This document shows, in pieces, positions 15,316 to 23,529 of a stretch of DNA of 33,846 bases; the first letter of the stretch is position 1, and every line of letters starts with the position of its first letter. A model generated the notes under the pieces. That model saw nothing but the letters and a program-made list of their open reading frames with translations, was not told the origin of the DNA and did no database searches. The position numbers were made by a program, and so were the translations under genes. This DNA comes from Alphaproteobacteria bacterium (GTDB lineage Bacteria; Pseudomonadota; Alphaproteobacteria; RF32; CAG-239): contig JAGBHO010000044.1 of NCBI GenBank assembly GCA_017935485.1, positions 1 to 33,846 of the forward strand. The letters run 5' to 3'.

Positions 15316-16395
15316 TTAAACACGGCGGTCAAAGCGAGGATTTTTGCCAAGCCGAGACACAACCTCGTAAGCAATGGTTCCGGCATCGCGCCCCATATCA
15401 TCCAAGGTATAATTCTCATCCAGCAGATATGCCCAATCTCCGACCCCGACATTAAGGCCGGTCACGTCACAGATGACATTATCCATTGAAATCCGGCCGA
15501 TGATACGGGCCTCGGCACGTTTATCATTGCTTTTGAAAAAGACTTTGCCGACATTTGAAAGCGAACGCGGCAAACCATCGCCATAACCTATTGAAACAAT
15601 GGCAATCCGGCGCGGAGAATTGGCGCGATAAGTGGCCGAGTAGCCGACAAAACTACCTTCAGGCAAGTCTTCGACCTGCAAGACCGGCGCTTTTAAAGCC
15701 AGTAAACTTTGCATATGGTTTTCACGGTACGGCGCAGTATTAATGCCATATATGGCTGCACCCAGCCGAACCATGTCAAACTGATATTCTGTTCCCAGAA
15801 ATACGCCGTCAGAGGCCGACAGAGAGGCCGGAAGTTCGGGAAAATATTTATCTTTCAGGCGGCGGAAAGTTTCCAGCTGGCGGGCATTCATAAAATGTCC
15901 CTGTTCGTCGGCACAGGCCAAATGCGACATTACAAAAGAAAACTCTTTTTTATCCTCCGCCGACAGGGCTGCCAGTTCGCTCTCCCGAAAGCCCAGACGG
16001 TTTAAGCCGGTTTCAACATGAATAAGCGGGCGAACGCCGGCAATGCGGTGTTTTTTCCAAAATTCCAGCTGCTGCGGACAGCTGACAACCGGCGTCAGGC
16101 GGTGTTTTTGAAACTCTGCCAAACTGTCTTCGCCCATGCCCTGTAAGACATAAATCTCTGCTTCGGGCGCCACGTTGCGGACGATTGCGCCTTCAACGCC
16201 ATGAGCAACAAAAAAATGGCGGCAGCCGGTATGGGCATATAACATCTCCGCTACTTTTTCCGCTCCGAGTCCGTAGGCATCATCTTTGACAACGGCGGCC
16301 GGAATGCTGTGCGGCGCCAGTTCTGACAGCAGCTTATAATTGGCAAGCAGATTTTGCAGGTTGATTTCTAAAATCGGTCTTGTAAAAATTGTCAT
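15316..16395 (-). CDS. alr: Alanine racemase (PLP-dependent)
   Basis: Interconverts L- and D-alanine for peptidoglycan. From the ATG at 16395 (MTIFTRPILEINLQNLLANY) the protein has 359 residues, normal for Alr; the open frame extends 77 codons further upstream, but that would run into the divergent tatD. The PLP lysine is Lys37 in AAVVKDDAYGLG; the family usually has A-D/N-AYGHG, so DDAYGLG is a mild variant. The second catalytic tyrosine lies in VGYSATYRA, followed by IVSIGYGDGLPRSLSN, and MDNVICDVT near the C-terminus is typical. AGGA lies about 12 bases before the start. It faces tatD across only 39 bp. Confidence 0.93.
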   Translation of the reverse strand: MTIFTRPILEINLQNLLANYKLLSELAPHSIPAAVVKDDAYGLGAEKVAEMLYAHTGCRHFFVAHGVEGAIVRNVAPEAEIYVLQGMGEDSLAEFQKHRLTPVVSCPQQLEFWKKHRIAGVRPLIHVETGLNRLGFRESELAALSAEDKKEFSFVMSHLACADEQGHFMNARQLETFRRLKDKYFPELPASLSASDGVFLGTEYQFDMVRLGAAIYGINTAPYRENHMQSLLALKAPVLQVEDLPEGSFVGYSATYRANSPRRIAIVSIGYGDGLPRSLSNVGKVFFKSNDKRAEARIIGRISMDNVICDVTGLNVGVGDWAYLLDENYTLDDMGRDAGTIAYEVVSRLGKNPRFDRRV

Positions 16396-16434
16396 AAGTT
16401 TGTAAAATCCTGATAAAATTTGAAAGTCGTTATC

Positions 16435-17199
16435 ATGCAGTTTATTGACAGCCACGTGCATTTGCAAGATTTTAAACAAAGATGTGCAACGGAGATTATT
16501 GCCGCGGCGCAACAGGCCGGCGTGCGCAAGTTTGTCTGTGTGGCTGCGGCGGAAAAAGACTGGCCGGAGATCGCCCGTTTGTCCGGCGCTTATCCCGACA
16601 CGGTCATTCCCGCTTTCGGACTGCACCCGTGGTATGCCGCCGAAGCGGAAACCGGTTGGATTGAACGGCTGGAAAAATATGTGCAGGATTTTCCCTCCGC
16701 TTTAGTCGGTGAAGCCGGACTGGATTTTTACCGCAGCAAAGAAGCCGGACCGCAGGAGCAGGTTTTTGCCGCCCAGCTTGAGTTGGCGCGGGAATACCGG
16801 CGGCCGCTTTTGATTCATGCGGTTAAAGCCCAAGAGGCGATGGAAAAATTTTGGAATCTGCTGCCGGAGAAGTTTGTTTTTCATTCTTATAACGGCAAAG
16901 CGGAATTTTTGAAAAAAATTATCCGGCAGGGAGGATATGCCGGCTTTAACTTTTCTATTTTGAAAAATCCGGCACGACAAGAGGTTTTGCGGGAAATTCC
17001 TGATGACAGGATTTTACTGGAAACCGACGGGCCGTATCAGGGACCGGTGCGCGGACAGGAAGTTTATCCGGAACAGTTACCGGAACTGGCGGCAGAAATT
17101 GCCAAACTGCGCGGGGAAAACATCAATGAACTGGCGCAAAAAACATATGAAAATTCTTTGAGGTTTATTAAAAGGAGAGAACGAAAATGCAAAAATTAG
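16435..17199 (+). CDS. tatD: TatD-family metal-dependent hydrolase
   Basis: TatD proteins are metal-dependent DNases/hydrolases of the amidohydrolase fold. The 254-residue length fits. The metal ligands are recognisable: His7 and His9 in DSHVHL, the glutamate of GEAGLDFY (about 94-101), the histidine of PLLIHAVKA, the histidine of FVFHSYNG, and the aspartate of ILLETDGPY. The start is taken at the ATG (MQFIDSHVHL); a TTG 15 bases upstream is also in frame. The last 13 bases overlap the next gene's start, and AAAGGAGAG for that gene lies inside the tatD 3' end. It is first in a rightward run reaching hydF. TatD is a broad family, so the substrate is uncertain. Confidence 0.88.
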   Translation: MQFIDSHVHLQDFKQRCATEIIAAAQQAGVRKFVCVAAAEKDWPEIARLSGAYPDTVIPAFGLHPWYAAEAETGWIERLEKYVQDFPSALVGEAGLDFYRSKEAGPQEQVFAAQLELAREYRRPLLIHAVKAQEAMEKFWNLLPEKFVFHSYNGKAEFLKKIIRQGGYAGFNFSILKNPARQEVLREIPDDRILLETDGPYQGPVRGQEVYPEQLPELAAEIAKLRGENINELAQKTYENSLRFIKRRERKCKN

Positions 17200-17954
17200 T
17201 TTTGATACATGGTTGGGATTATAAACACTATTCTTCTATGACACCCAGCAAAGATGTATGGGACAACCGCCGAAAATTGGTTGACGGGCTGCAAAAATTG
17301 TTTGACATAAAAATTATTACGCTTCCCGGTTTTTGCGGAGAACGAGAACCGAATTCCCCTTGGAAGCTTGAAGATTTTGCAGATTTTGTTGAACAAAAAC
17401 TACAAAAAGACAACTTTAATCCTGATTACATTTTAGGATATTCATTCGGTGGTGCCGTTGCTCTCACTCATAAATTAAAATATAATAAAAATAAAATTAT
17501 CTTAGTATCTCCGGCCATCAGCAGAAAATATCGACCGGAATCTGCCGCTCATAATAAATTGAAATATTTTATCAATGTCTTACCTTGCAAATTAAAAGAA
17601 CTGGTGAAAGACCAATATATCTCCAAGGTGCTGAAAAATCCTTTTTATGCAAAAGGCACAAACTTTTTGAAAAAAACTTATTTAAATATTGTCGGAATTG
17701 ACATGAGCGCGGAACTCAAAAAATTGTCGACCGATGATTTTAAAATTATTTTCGGAGAAAAAGACACAGCCACACCTCCACAAATTTTGCTTGACAAAAT
17801 ACCTAATATAGACAAAAATATAGTTATTTTACGTGATGGGACTCATGATATTGCAAATACAAATACAAATGAGTTAATTAATGAAATCGTAAAATTTACA
17901 AATACTAATAACAATTTCACACAATCAATAAGGCAACATTCTTATGAAATTTGA
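17187..17954 (+). CDS. Alpha/beta-hydrolase
   Basis: A 255-residue serine hydrolase. The nucleophile elbow is GYSFGG (Ser86); the acid is probably Asp193 (FGEKDTATP) and the base His220 (RDGTHDI). The N-terminal LVLIHGWDY forms the oxyanion loop. No signal peptide is seen, so it should be cytoplasmic. The gene is clearly more AT-rich than tatD before it and uses many AAA/AAT/TTT codons, as does the next gene. It overlaps tatD by 13 bp and the MurF-like gene by 11 bp, implying coupled translation. Substrate unknown; its partnership with a Mur-type ligase suggests an ester, thioester or amide linked to whatever that ligase makes, which is inference. Confidence 0.85.
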   Translation: MQKLVLIHGWDYKHYSSMTPSKDVWDNRRKLVDGLQKLFDIKIITLPGFCGEREPNSPWKLEDFADFVEQKLQKDNFNPDYILGYSFGGAVALTHKLKYNKNKIILVSPAISRKYRPESAAHNKLKYFINVLPCKLKELVKDQYISKVLKNPFYAKGTNFLKKTYLNIVGIDMSAELKKLSTDDFKIIFGEKDTATPPQILLDKIPNIDKNIVILRDGTHDIANTNTNELINEIVKFTNTNNNFTQSIRQHSYEI

Positions 17955-19407
17955 TTTTGACACAATAAATACTCTATTAAAAGGTGAGTGCTATAATTTT
18001 AACGGTTCTGAATTTTTTACCTTTTTAAATATTGCAAAACCTTCTGGAGATCTATTAGAGCAAATTGACACCTCTAATGAACTGTATTTTACAGTTTATG
18101 AAACAGATTATTCCAAAGAGGGATGGTATGATACTAATTTTGACAGAAGACAATATATTGATACCGTATTGTCTCACAGGAAGGATATTTCTGTAATTAC
18201 GGATAATAAACAAATTTTAGAACGCTATAAAGCATCAAGAAAAATTATGTACGTTCCATCTCTGCCTCATGCAATTAATAAGCTTTACACATATACATTA
18301 AATAAGGTAAAGCCCAAAGTCGCTGCACTTACGGGAAGTGTTGGAAAAACGACAGGGACTGTTTTGCTTGAAAATATTTTAAACTCCAATCAAAGCATAT
18401 TAAGATTATATAGCAAACGGATTACACCCTTAAACTTACGTTCAATGGTCGTTAATTTTTTAGAAGAAAAGCATAATTTTATTGCTTTAGAAATGTCTAT
18501 GAATCGTAAAAATCATATTCAAAAATTAGTTGAAATTCTTCCTCCTGATTATGCGGCAATCCTAAATATAACAACAGCTCACATTGGTTCTCAGGACATT
18601 CATAATCAAAACGACATCTGGGAATCGAAGAAATCTATTTTTAAGGAAGTTCGCCAGCCAATATTGAACATTGACTATCCTATTATGGAAAAGCATAAAA
18701 AAGAATTCCCTAATGCCCTTTCTTTTGGAATAAACAAAGAAAAAAATCCTGACTTATTAGGAAAAGTAGAAAATAACAAATTACAAATTTGGCATAAAAA
18801 AAAGCTATTATTAGAATGTTCTCCTTATATTCTAACCGAATTATCGGTATATCAGATACTTGCATCGACATCTATAGCCTTACAAGCCAAGCTTTCTATT
18901 GAAAATATCAGACAAGGAATTAATTCCTTTACACCTAAAGAGCACCGTATCCTTAGTTACAATAATAACAATCATAAAGTTATTTTTGACGGGGATATTA
19001 CTCTATCCGCACGATTAAAAGAACTTGCTAATAATTTCTATTCCCCAACAACATTAATTATTTCTAATTTATATACCCATAATGGAAATGATACACCGTC
19101 AAATATAGAAATACAAAAACAAGAATTGGCTGATGCATTTAATAAATTTGGCAGAGTATTAGTTTCTGATAATATTAGAGACATCTTACTTGATAAAAAA
19201 TTGCAAAAATTTCAAACTTTTTCTCCTAAAGACTTAGAAAAAATGATAAAAGAGCAAAGTCATACATACTTTATTCACCATTCTGTATTTTTCAGAAATA
19301 ATATTCCTGAACAAAAAAACGGCGCTTATCATGAATTAAGTTTTATCCTCAATCAATTTGAAAAAAATTCTTTATTTAATCGAAAACTTATTAACAAAGA
19401 AAGATAA
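17944..19407 (+). CDS. MurF-like Mur ligase family protein, atypical
   Basis: ATP-dependent amide-bond ligase of the Mur superfamily. The P-loop is ALTGSVGKTTGTV (about 128-140). The middle domain shows MurF-type ALEMSMNR (EMxx, about 181-188), AAILNITTAHIGSQDI (about 204-219) and a lysine-rich site WESKKSIFKE (about 226-235) where Mur enzymes carry a carbamylated lysine. A KEHRI element (332-336) marks the hinge to the C-terminal domain. There the usual MurF signature DDxYNANP is absent; the matching place reads IFDGDITLSARLKEL. The first 120 residues are not a clear MurF N-terminal domain, so the substrate is probably not the standard UDP-MurNAc-tripeptide. AT-rich like its upstream partner, with which it overlaps. 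AAGG precedes the ATG. Confidence 0.8.
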   Translation: MKFDFDTINTLLKGECYNFNGSEFFTFLNIAKPSGDLLEQIDTSNELYFTVYETDYSKEGWYDTNFDRRQYIDTVLSHRKDISVITDNKQILERYKASRKIMYVPSLPHAINKLYTYTLNKVKPKVAALTGSVGKTTGTVLLENILNSNQSILRLYSKRITPLNLRSMVVNFLEEKHNFIALEMSMNRKNHIQKLVEILPPDYAAILNITTAHIGSQDIHNQNDIWESKKSIFKEVRQPILNIDYPIMEKHKKEFPNALSFGINKEKNPDLLGKVENNKLQIWHKKKLLLECSPYILTELSVYQILASTSIALQAKLSIENIRQGINSFTPKEHRILSYNNNNHKVIFDGDITLSARLKELANNFYSPTTLIISNLYTHNGNDTPSNIEIQKQELADAFNKFGRVLVSDNIRDILLDKKLQKFQTFSPKDLEKMIKEQSHTYFIHHSVFFRNNIPEQKNGAYHELSFILNQFEKNSLFNRKLINKER

Positions 19408-19409
19408 AA

Positions 19410-20150
19410 ATGGCTGATGCTGATGACGAGAGGTTTATGCGGACGAGAATTCTGCTCGGCGACGAGGGAATGGCGCGTCTGAAAAAAGCGCGGGTGATGA
19501 TTGTCGGGTTGGGTGCCGTCGGCGGTTATGCTCTGGAGGCTTTGGCCCGCGCCGGCATCGGAGAGCTTATTCTGGTCGATTTTGACAGTTTTGACATCAG
19601 CAACATCAACCGGCAGATTTTGGCGCTTGAATCGACTATCGGCATGAAAAAGACCGAAGCAGCCAAGCTGCGGGTGGCAGAAATTAATCCGGCCTGCAAA
19701 GTCCGACTGCTGGATATGTTTGTTAATGCGGAGACACTTCCTGCCCTGCTTGCCGAAAAGCCCGACTTTGTAATAGACGCCATAGACGCGCTCAACCCCA
19801 AATGCTGCCTGATTGAGGCTCTGTATCAGGCACAAATTCCGTTTATATCTTCAATGGGTGCGGCGCTCAAAACCAATCCGGCGCTGATTAAGTACGGAAA
19901 ATTAAGCGCCACAAAAAACTGCGGGTTGGCCAAGTTTATTCGCAAACGTCTGAAAAAGCGCGGCGTTGATTTGGGCAAGATTTATTGCGTTTCTTCCGAA
20001 GAACAGGTTGACGGCGGGTTCATTGAAACAGAAAGCGGCGAAACTGCCGGCGGACGCGTGCGGAATACGCTTGGTTCACTCCCGACCATTACCGCTATTT
20101 TCGGATTGACGATTGCCAACGAAGCGATTAAAAAAATTTGTAAAATCTAA
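19410..20150 (+). CDS. tcdA: tRNA threonylcarbamoyladenosine dehydratase (TcdA/CsdL)
   Basis: E1-like ThiF/MoeB-fold ATPase that cyclises t6A to ct6A at position 37 of ANN-decoding tRNAs. The N-terminus RTRILLGDEGMARLKKARVM leads into the nucleotide-binding GLGAVGGYALEALARAGIG (about 33-51), then DFDSFDISNINRQI. DAIDALNPKCCLIE and SSMGAALKTNPA are further TcdA markers, and LGSLPTITAIFGLTIAN ends the protein. At 246 residues it has normal length. GC content returns to the level of the surrounding genome here, in contrast to the two AT-rich genes just upstream. It starts 2 bp after the MurF-like stop. Confidence 0.9.
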   Translation: MADADDERFMRTRILLGDEGMARLKKARVMIVGLGAVGGYALEALARAGIGELILVDFDSFDISNINRQILALESTIGMKKTEAAKLRVAEINPACKVRLLDMFVNAETLPALLAEKPDFVIDAIDALNPKCCLIEALYQAQIPFISSMGAALKTNPALIKYGKLSATKNCGLAKFIRKRLKKRGVDLGKIYCVSSEEQVDGGFIETESGETAGGRVRNTLGSLPTITAIFGLTIANEAIKKICKI

Positions 20151-20168
20151 CAATTGAAAGGAAAACAG

Positions 20169-21383
20169 ATGTCCCTTACTGCCCCAAAAGCCTTGCGGTT
20201 GCAAATCGCCCTGACGGGAAAGGTTAATGCCGGAAAATCAAGTTTTCTGAATCTGGTTACCGGACAAGAAACAGCCATTGCCTCCGCCGTGCCGGGGACA
20301 ACGACCGACGTGGTGGAAAAGAATCAGGAACTTTTGCCTATCGGGCCGGTAACGTGGCTGGACACGGCCGGTTTTGGCGATGATACAGAACTCAGCGTAC
20401 AGCGAATCGAAAAAACGCGCAAAGTTTTTGACCGTGCCGATGTTATCCTGTTGGTTACCGACAGTCCCCTTGCCGATGAAACAGAACAGGCGATTATCGT
20501 TGAAGCCGAGAAACGCAAACTGCCCGTGCTTAAAATTTATAACAAAGCCGACACCTATACCGCTCCGGCGGACGGCATTGCCGTCAATTCTCTTGACAAG
20601 GCCTCGCGCGACAAGGTGCTTGTTCAGTTAAAAAGCGCCCTGCTCCGTCTTTGTCCGGACGACTTTATTCATACGCCGCCCCTGTTCGGCGATCTGGTTC
20701 CGGCGGGCGGTTCCGTCCTTCTGCTGCTTCCTATCGACAAAGAAGCGCCCAAAGGGCGTTTGATTATGCCGCAGGTTCAGGCCATTCGCGAAGGGCTGGA
20801 TTATAACCTGATTGTTTCCGCCGTTACAGAGAACCGTTATGCCGAAGCTCTGGCGGCCTGCAAAAAAGCGCCTGATCTGGTTATTTGCGACTCCCAGATC
20901 GTAGACTTTATGACTGCGCATACTCCGCCGGACATCAAATGTACGACGTTTTCAACCTTGTTTGCCCGGCTGAAAGGTGACCTAGGAAAATTTGCCGAAG
21001 GGGCGGCGGTTATTTCCAAGCTCAAAGACGGCGACAAGGTTTTGATTGCCGAATGCTGCACGCATCATGCCGTGGAAGATGACATCGGCAAAGTAAAAAT
21101 TCCGCACTGGCTCAAAGAAAAAACCGGCAAGAACCTGCAGATTGACTTTTGTGCGGGGCGTGATTTTCCCGACAATCTGTCTGCCTACAGGCTTGTCATC
21201 CAATGCGGCGGCTGCATGTTCGGACGGCGGGAAATTCTGGCGCGGATCAATGCCTGTGAAGCTGCCGGAGTTGCCATCACCAATTACGGTATCGGCATCT
21301 CGGAGATGAAAAACGTATTGCCCCGAATTCTGGAACCGTTCGGACAGGTTTTTCAAGATTACAAGATGGCAAAAAACCCCTGA
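20169..21383 (+). CDS. hydF: [FeFe]-hydrogenase H-cluster maturation GTPase HydF
   Basis: Scaffold GTPase that receives the diiron subcluster made by HydE and HydG and loads it into [FeFe]-hydrogenase. The GTPase domain has P-loop GKVNAGKS (17-24), PGTTTDVVE, DTAG (65-68) and NKAD (125-128). The dimerisation domain has PIDKEAPKGRLIMPQVQAIR (about 188-207). The cluster domain has AECCTHHAVEDDIGKVKIP, with Cys297 and His299 as likely ligands, and CGGC (346-349). 404 residues is the usual length. The start is the ATG behind AAAGGA, not the in-frame TTG 15 bases earlier. hydE, hydG and the hydrogenase itself are not in the window. It implies an anaerobic, hydrogen-metabolising lifestyle. Confidence 0.95.
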   Translation: MSLTAPKALRLQIALTGKVNAGKSSFLNLVTGQETAIASAVPGTTTDVVEKNQELLPIGPVTWLDTAGFGDDTELSVQRIEKTRKVFDRADVILLVTDSPLADETEQAIIVEAEKRKLPVLKIYNKADTYTAPADGIAVNSLDKASRDKVLVQLKSALLRLCPDDFIHTPPLFGDLVPAGGSVLLLLPIDKEAPKGRLIMPQVQAIREGLDYNLIVSAVTENRYAEALAACKKAPDLVICDSQIVDFMTAHTPPDIKCTTFSTLFARLKGDLGKFAEGAAVISKLKDGDKVLIAECCTHHAVEDDIGKVKIPHWLKEKTGKNLQIDFCAGRDFPDNLSAYRLVIQCGGCMFGRREILARINACEAAGVAITNYGIGISEMKNVLPRILEPFGQVFQDYKMAKNP

Positions 21384-21473
21384 TATAAACAGCATTGTTA
21401 AACCTTCTTTAAGGTCTTGCGTTTAAACTCTTTTGTAATGGGATTTTTAAGCGACAAGGATGAAAAAGCAGCA

Positions 21474-22343
21474 ATGAAAATGATTAAACCAATCGTCAAC
21501 ATTTCCAAGGTCATAGACATTTATGACACGATTGTGGTTGGTTTGGAAGGCGTTATATGTGCCGGAAGCTCGGTTAAGGTTGATGCCGTCAATGCCCTGA
21601 TCAACATTAAAAAAGCCGGCAAGAACATTGTTCTGCTGACCAGCTCCGCCAAACGGGTGGCAGAAATTGCCGAGCTGTTGCAGAAAAATAAGCTGCCGCC
21701 GCAAATTTTCAGCAGCATTGTTTCTTCCGGAGAAATTATGCATTATCTTTTCAAATCTCCCGAAAGCTCTTTGTCAAAGCTCGGCCGTAACTATTTTTTG
21801 TTGGGAAACCCGGCTGACGCTTCCGTTTTTGCCGGACTGGACGATTATCATGAGGTATCTTCCCTGTCTCAGGCCGACTTTATTTTTATCGGCAGCGTTA
21901 AAAGCATTGACGACAATCTGGAGACTTATCTGCCGTTGCTGGAACAGGCCGCAAGCATGTCTGTTCCGATGGTTGCCGCCGGAAATGACGCTTCAAGCTT
22001 TATGGACGGAGAAGTCTGTCTGGCGGCCGGTGCCGTTGCCGAGCAATATGCCGCGCTCGGCGGACGGGTTATTACCGTCGGCAAACCTGATCAGAAGATT
22101 CTTTCTTATGCGTTGGAAGATATTCCCCATTTTGCGCCGGAACAAACGCTGCTCATCGGCGACAACATTACTTCCGACATCCGCGCCGCCAATCTGGCCG
22201 GGCTGCACTGCATGCTGGTTTCCAAGGGCGTACATGTTAATTATCTGGGAGAGGGATATATTCCGGATGTGGCAAAAACCAGAGAAATTGCCGTTAACTA
22301 TGACGCTTATCCCGATTATGTGATTTCCAATCTGAGGTGGTAA
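21474..22343 (+). CDS. HAD-IIA family protein lacking the nucleophilic Asp
   Basis: The fold is that of NagD-like HAD phosphatases. Motif II is LLTSSAKR, the motif III lysine lies in VGKPDQKIL, and motif IV is LIGDNITSDIRAA, all intact. Motif I, normally YDxxxxDxDGV or YDxxxCDVWGV, reads YDTIVVGLEGVICAG: the nucleophile is Gly23 and the acid/base position is Glu25. Standard phosphatase chemistry should therefore be lost, leaving a possible binding or regulatory role. The start is uncertain: I chose the ATG at 21474, about 12 bases after AAGGA; an ATG at 21438 and a TTG at 21417 are in frame without good sites. It follows hydF by 90 bp and is 1 base from the next gene. Confidence 0.8.
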   Translation: MKMIKPIVNISKVIDIYDTIVVGLEGVICAGSSVKVDAVNALINIKKAGKNIVLLTSSAKRVAEIAELLQKNKLPPQIFSSIVSSGEIMHYLFKSPESSLSKLGRNYFLLGNPADASVFAGLDDYHEVSSLSQADFIFIGSVKSIDDNLETYLPLLEQAASMSVPMVAAGNDASSFMDGEVCLAAGAVAEQYAALGGRVITVGKPDQKILSYALEDIPHFAPEQTLLIGDNITSDIRAANLAGLHCMLVSKGVHVNYLGEGYIPDVAKTREIAVNYDAYPDYVISNLRW

Positions 22344-22344
22344 A

Positions 22345-22935
22345 ATGACTTATAAAGATAAATTTCCCGTAATCATTATTATTGCCGTTTTAGCAGTCGT
22401 ATTTATTTTTGTGCCGTTTTACAACCCCAAAAAAGAAATGCTCAAACGTTCCATGTTACCGGAACTGCTCTCTAAAGAGAACGTGATTACTTTTGACGAG
22501 ATGAACCGTTTTTTGGAAACATGGTCAAAGTTTATTACCAAGAAATATCATCTGGACGGCAAAGAAAAAATTGACTGGTATGATAAAAAACCGCAAAAGG
22601 TTTTTCCGCATAATACATTGAAATGGGTCGAGAGCCAAGGCTGGGACATTGACCGCTTTTTTGAAGTGGAGAACCGGCTGCGCGCCATTACGATTTATGC
22701 TTCCAGAAAAAAAGGCAGCGATTTGATTATCCGTTCATTAGAGAATCAGCTTGCACAAACAACAGATCCGGAGATGACTCGCAATATTATGGCCATGATT
22801 GATGAGCAAAGCGAAATGTATAAGAATGTGAAAAATACCAAATTCTCTGACAGCGAGGTCAGAATGGTCATGCCGAATCTGGAAATTGTCAAAGATATTC
22901 TTGACGGAAAAGCTATTTACCGGCCGGCTTACTGA
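22345..22935 (+). CDS. Membrane-anchored hypothetical protein
   Basis: A 196-residue protein with one N-terminal membrane segment (about residues 8-26, PVIIIIAVLAVVFIFVPFY) and a mostly helical, charged periplasmic or cytoplasmic part. It starts 1 base after the HAD-like stop codon, so the two are probably translated together. FDEMNRFLETWSKFITKKYH and WVESQGWDIDRFFEVENRLR are the most distinctive stretches; I do not recognise the family. A strong terminator follows. Confidence 0.7.
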   Translation: MTYKDKFPVIIIIAVLAVVFIFVPFYNPKKEMLKRSMLPELLSKENVITFDEMNRFLETWSKFITKKYHLDGKEKIDWYDKKPQKVFPHNTLKWVESQGWDIDRFFEVENRLRAITIYASRKKGSDLIIRSLENQLAQTTDPEMTRNIMAMIDEQSEMYKNVKNTKFSDSEVRMVMPNLEIVKDILDGKAIYRPAY

Positions 22936-22943
22936 ACAATACG

Positions 22944-22986
22944 AAAAAAAATCCCTCTTCCTTATTAAGAAAAGAGGGATTTTTTC
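22944..22986. terminator. Bidirectional terminator between convergent operons
   Basis: AAAAATCCCTCTT pairs with AAGAGGGATTTTT, with A- and T-runs on both sides. It ends the rightward tatD-hydF-side transcript and the leftward bactofilin transcript. Confidence 0.92.
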
Positions 22987-22997
22987 TTTATACCTTT

Positions 22998-23519
22998 TTA
23001 TTTTGCAACACGGCGTTTGGAATTGTTGGCGGAACCGACACTCAGCACAACCGTTTTGGCGGCCGGTGCCACTTGTGTCGGACGGTTTTCGGCAGATGAT
23101 GATTTTGACACCTGCTGCATTTGTCTGGGCGAAGGCTGCAGGCGGTCTGCTCTAATACAGCTTCCGTCAATATAGGCTCCCGGCTCAATGGCAATGGAGT
23201 TGTGGGTGGCGTCACCAATCATTTTTGCACTCTTGGCAATGAACAAGTCGTCAACATTTGCTTTGCCCTGCAAAGTTCCGTACAAATCAAGCTTTTCGGT
23301 TTGAACCAGCCCCTTAATGCTGCCTTTGATACCAACAACAAGCTGATCACAGCAGACATCGCCTTCAATCCGGCCATCAACATGGACAACGCCGGAAGAG
23401 ATCAGATTGCCGATGATTTTGCTGTCTTCGCTGACAATCGTCGGAACGGAAGAAGCATTACCGTTTTTATTCATTTTTCGAGCTAACTTCAAATACAAAA
23501 GCTTTTTAATTTTCTTCAT
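22998..23519 (-). CDS. Bactofilin (polymer-forming cytoskeletal protein)
   Basis: Bactofilins self-assemble into filaments at the inner membrane and recruit cell-wall enzymes. The 173-residue protein has a basic N-terminal tail (1-22), a right-handed beta-helix core (about 30-130) with the regular IxGxL/VxVDGRIEGDV pattern (SEDSKIIGNLISSGVVHVDG, then SIKGLVQTEKLDLYGTLQGK), and a Pro/Ser/Gln-rich C-terminal tail. It lies 10 bp after the M23 peptidase gene in the same direction. The bactofilin-M23 pairing is known from cell-shape systems in alphaproteobacteria and in Helicobacter (CcmA with Csd1), so joint action is likely. Confidence 0.9.
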   Translation of the reverse strand: MKKIKKLLYLKLARKMNKNGNASSVPTIVSEDSKIIGNLISSGVVHVDGRIEGDVCCDQLVVGIKGSIKGLVQTEKLDLYGTLQGKANVDDLFIAKSAKMIGDATHNSIAIEPGAYIDGSCIRADRLQPSPRQMQQVSKSSSAENRPTQVAPAAKTVVLSVGSANNSKRRVAK

Positions 23520-23529
23520 GAGCTTATCC

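Noticed and set aside
16396..16626. 77-codon N-terminal extension of alanine racemase
   Set aside because: It overlaps the divergent tatD gene and has no similarity to Alr; the family start MTIFTRPILEINL at 16395 fits length and position.
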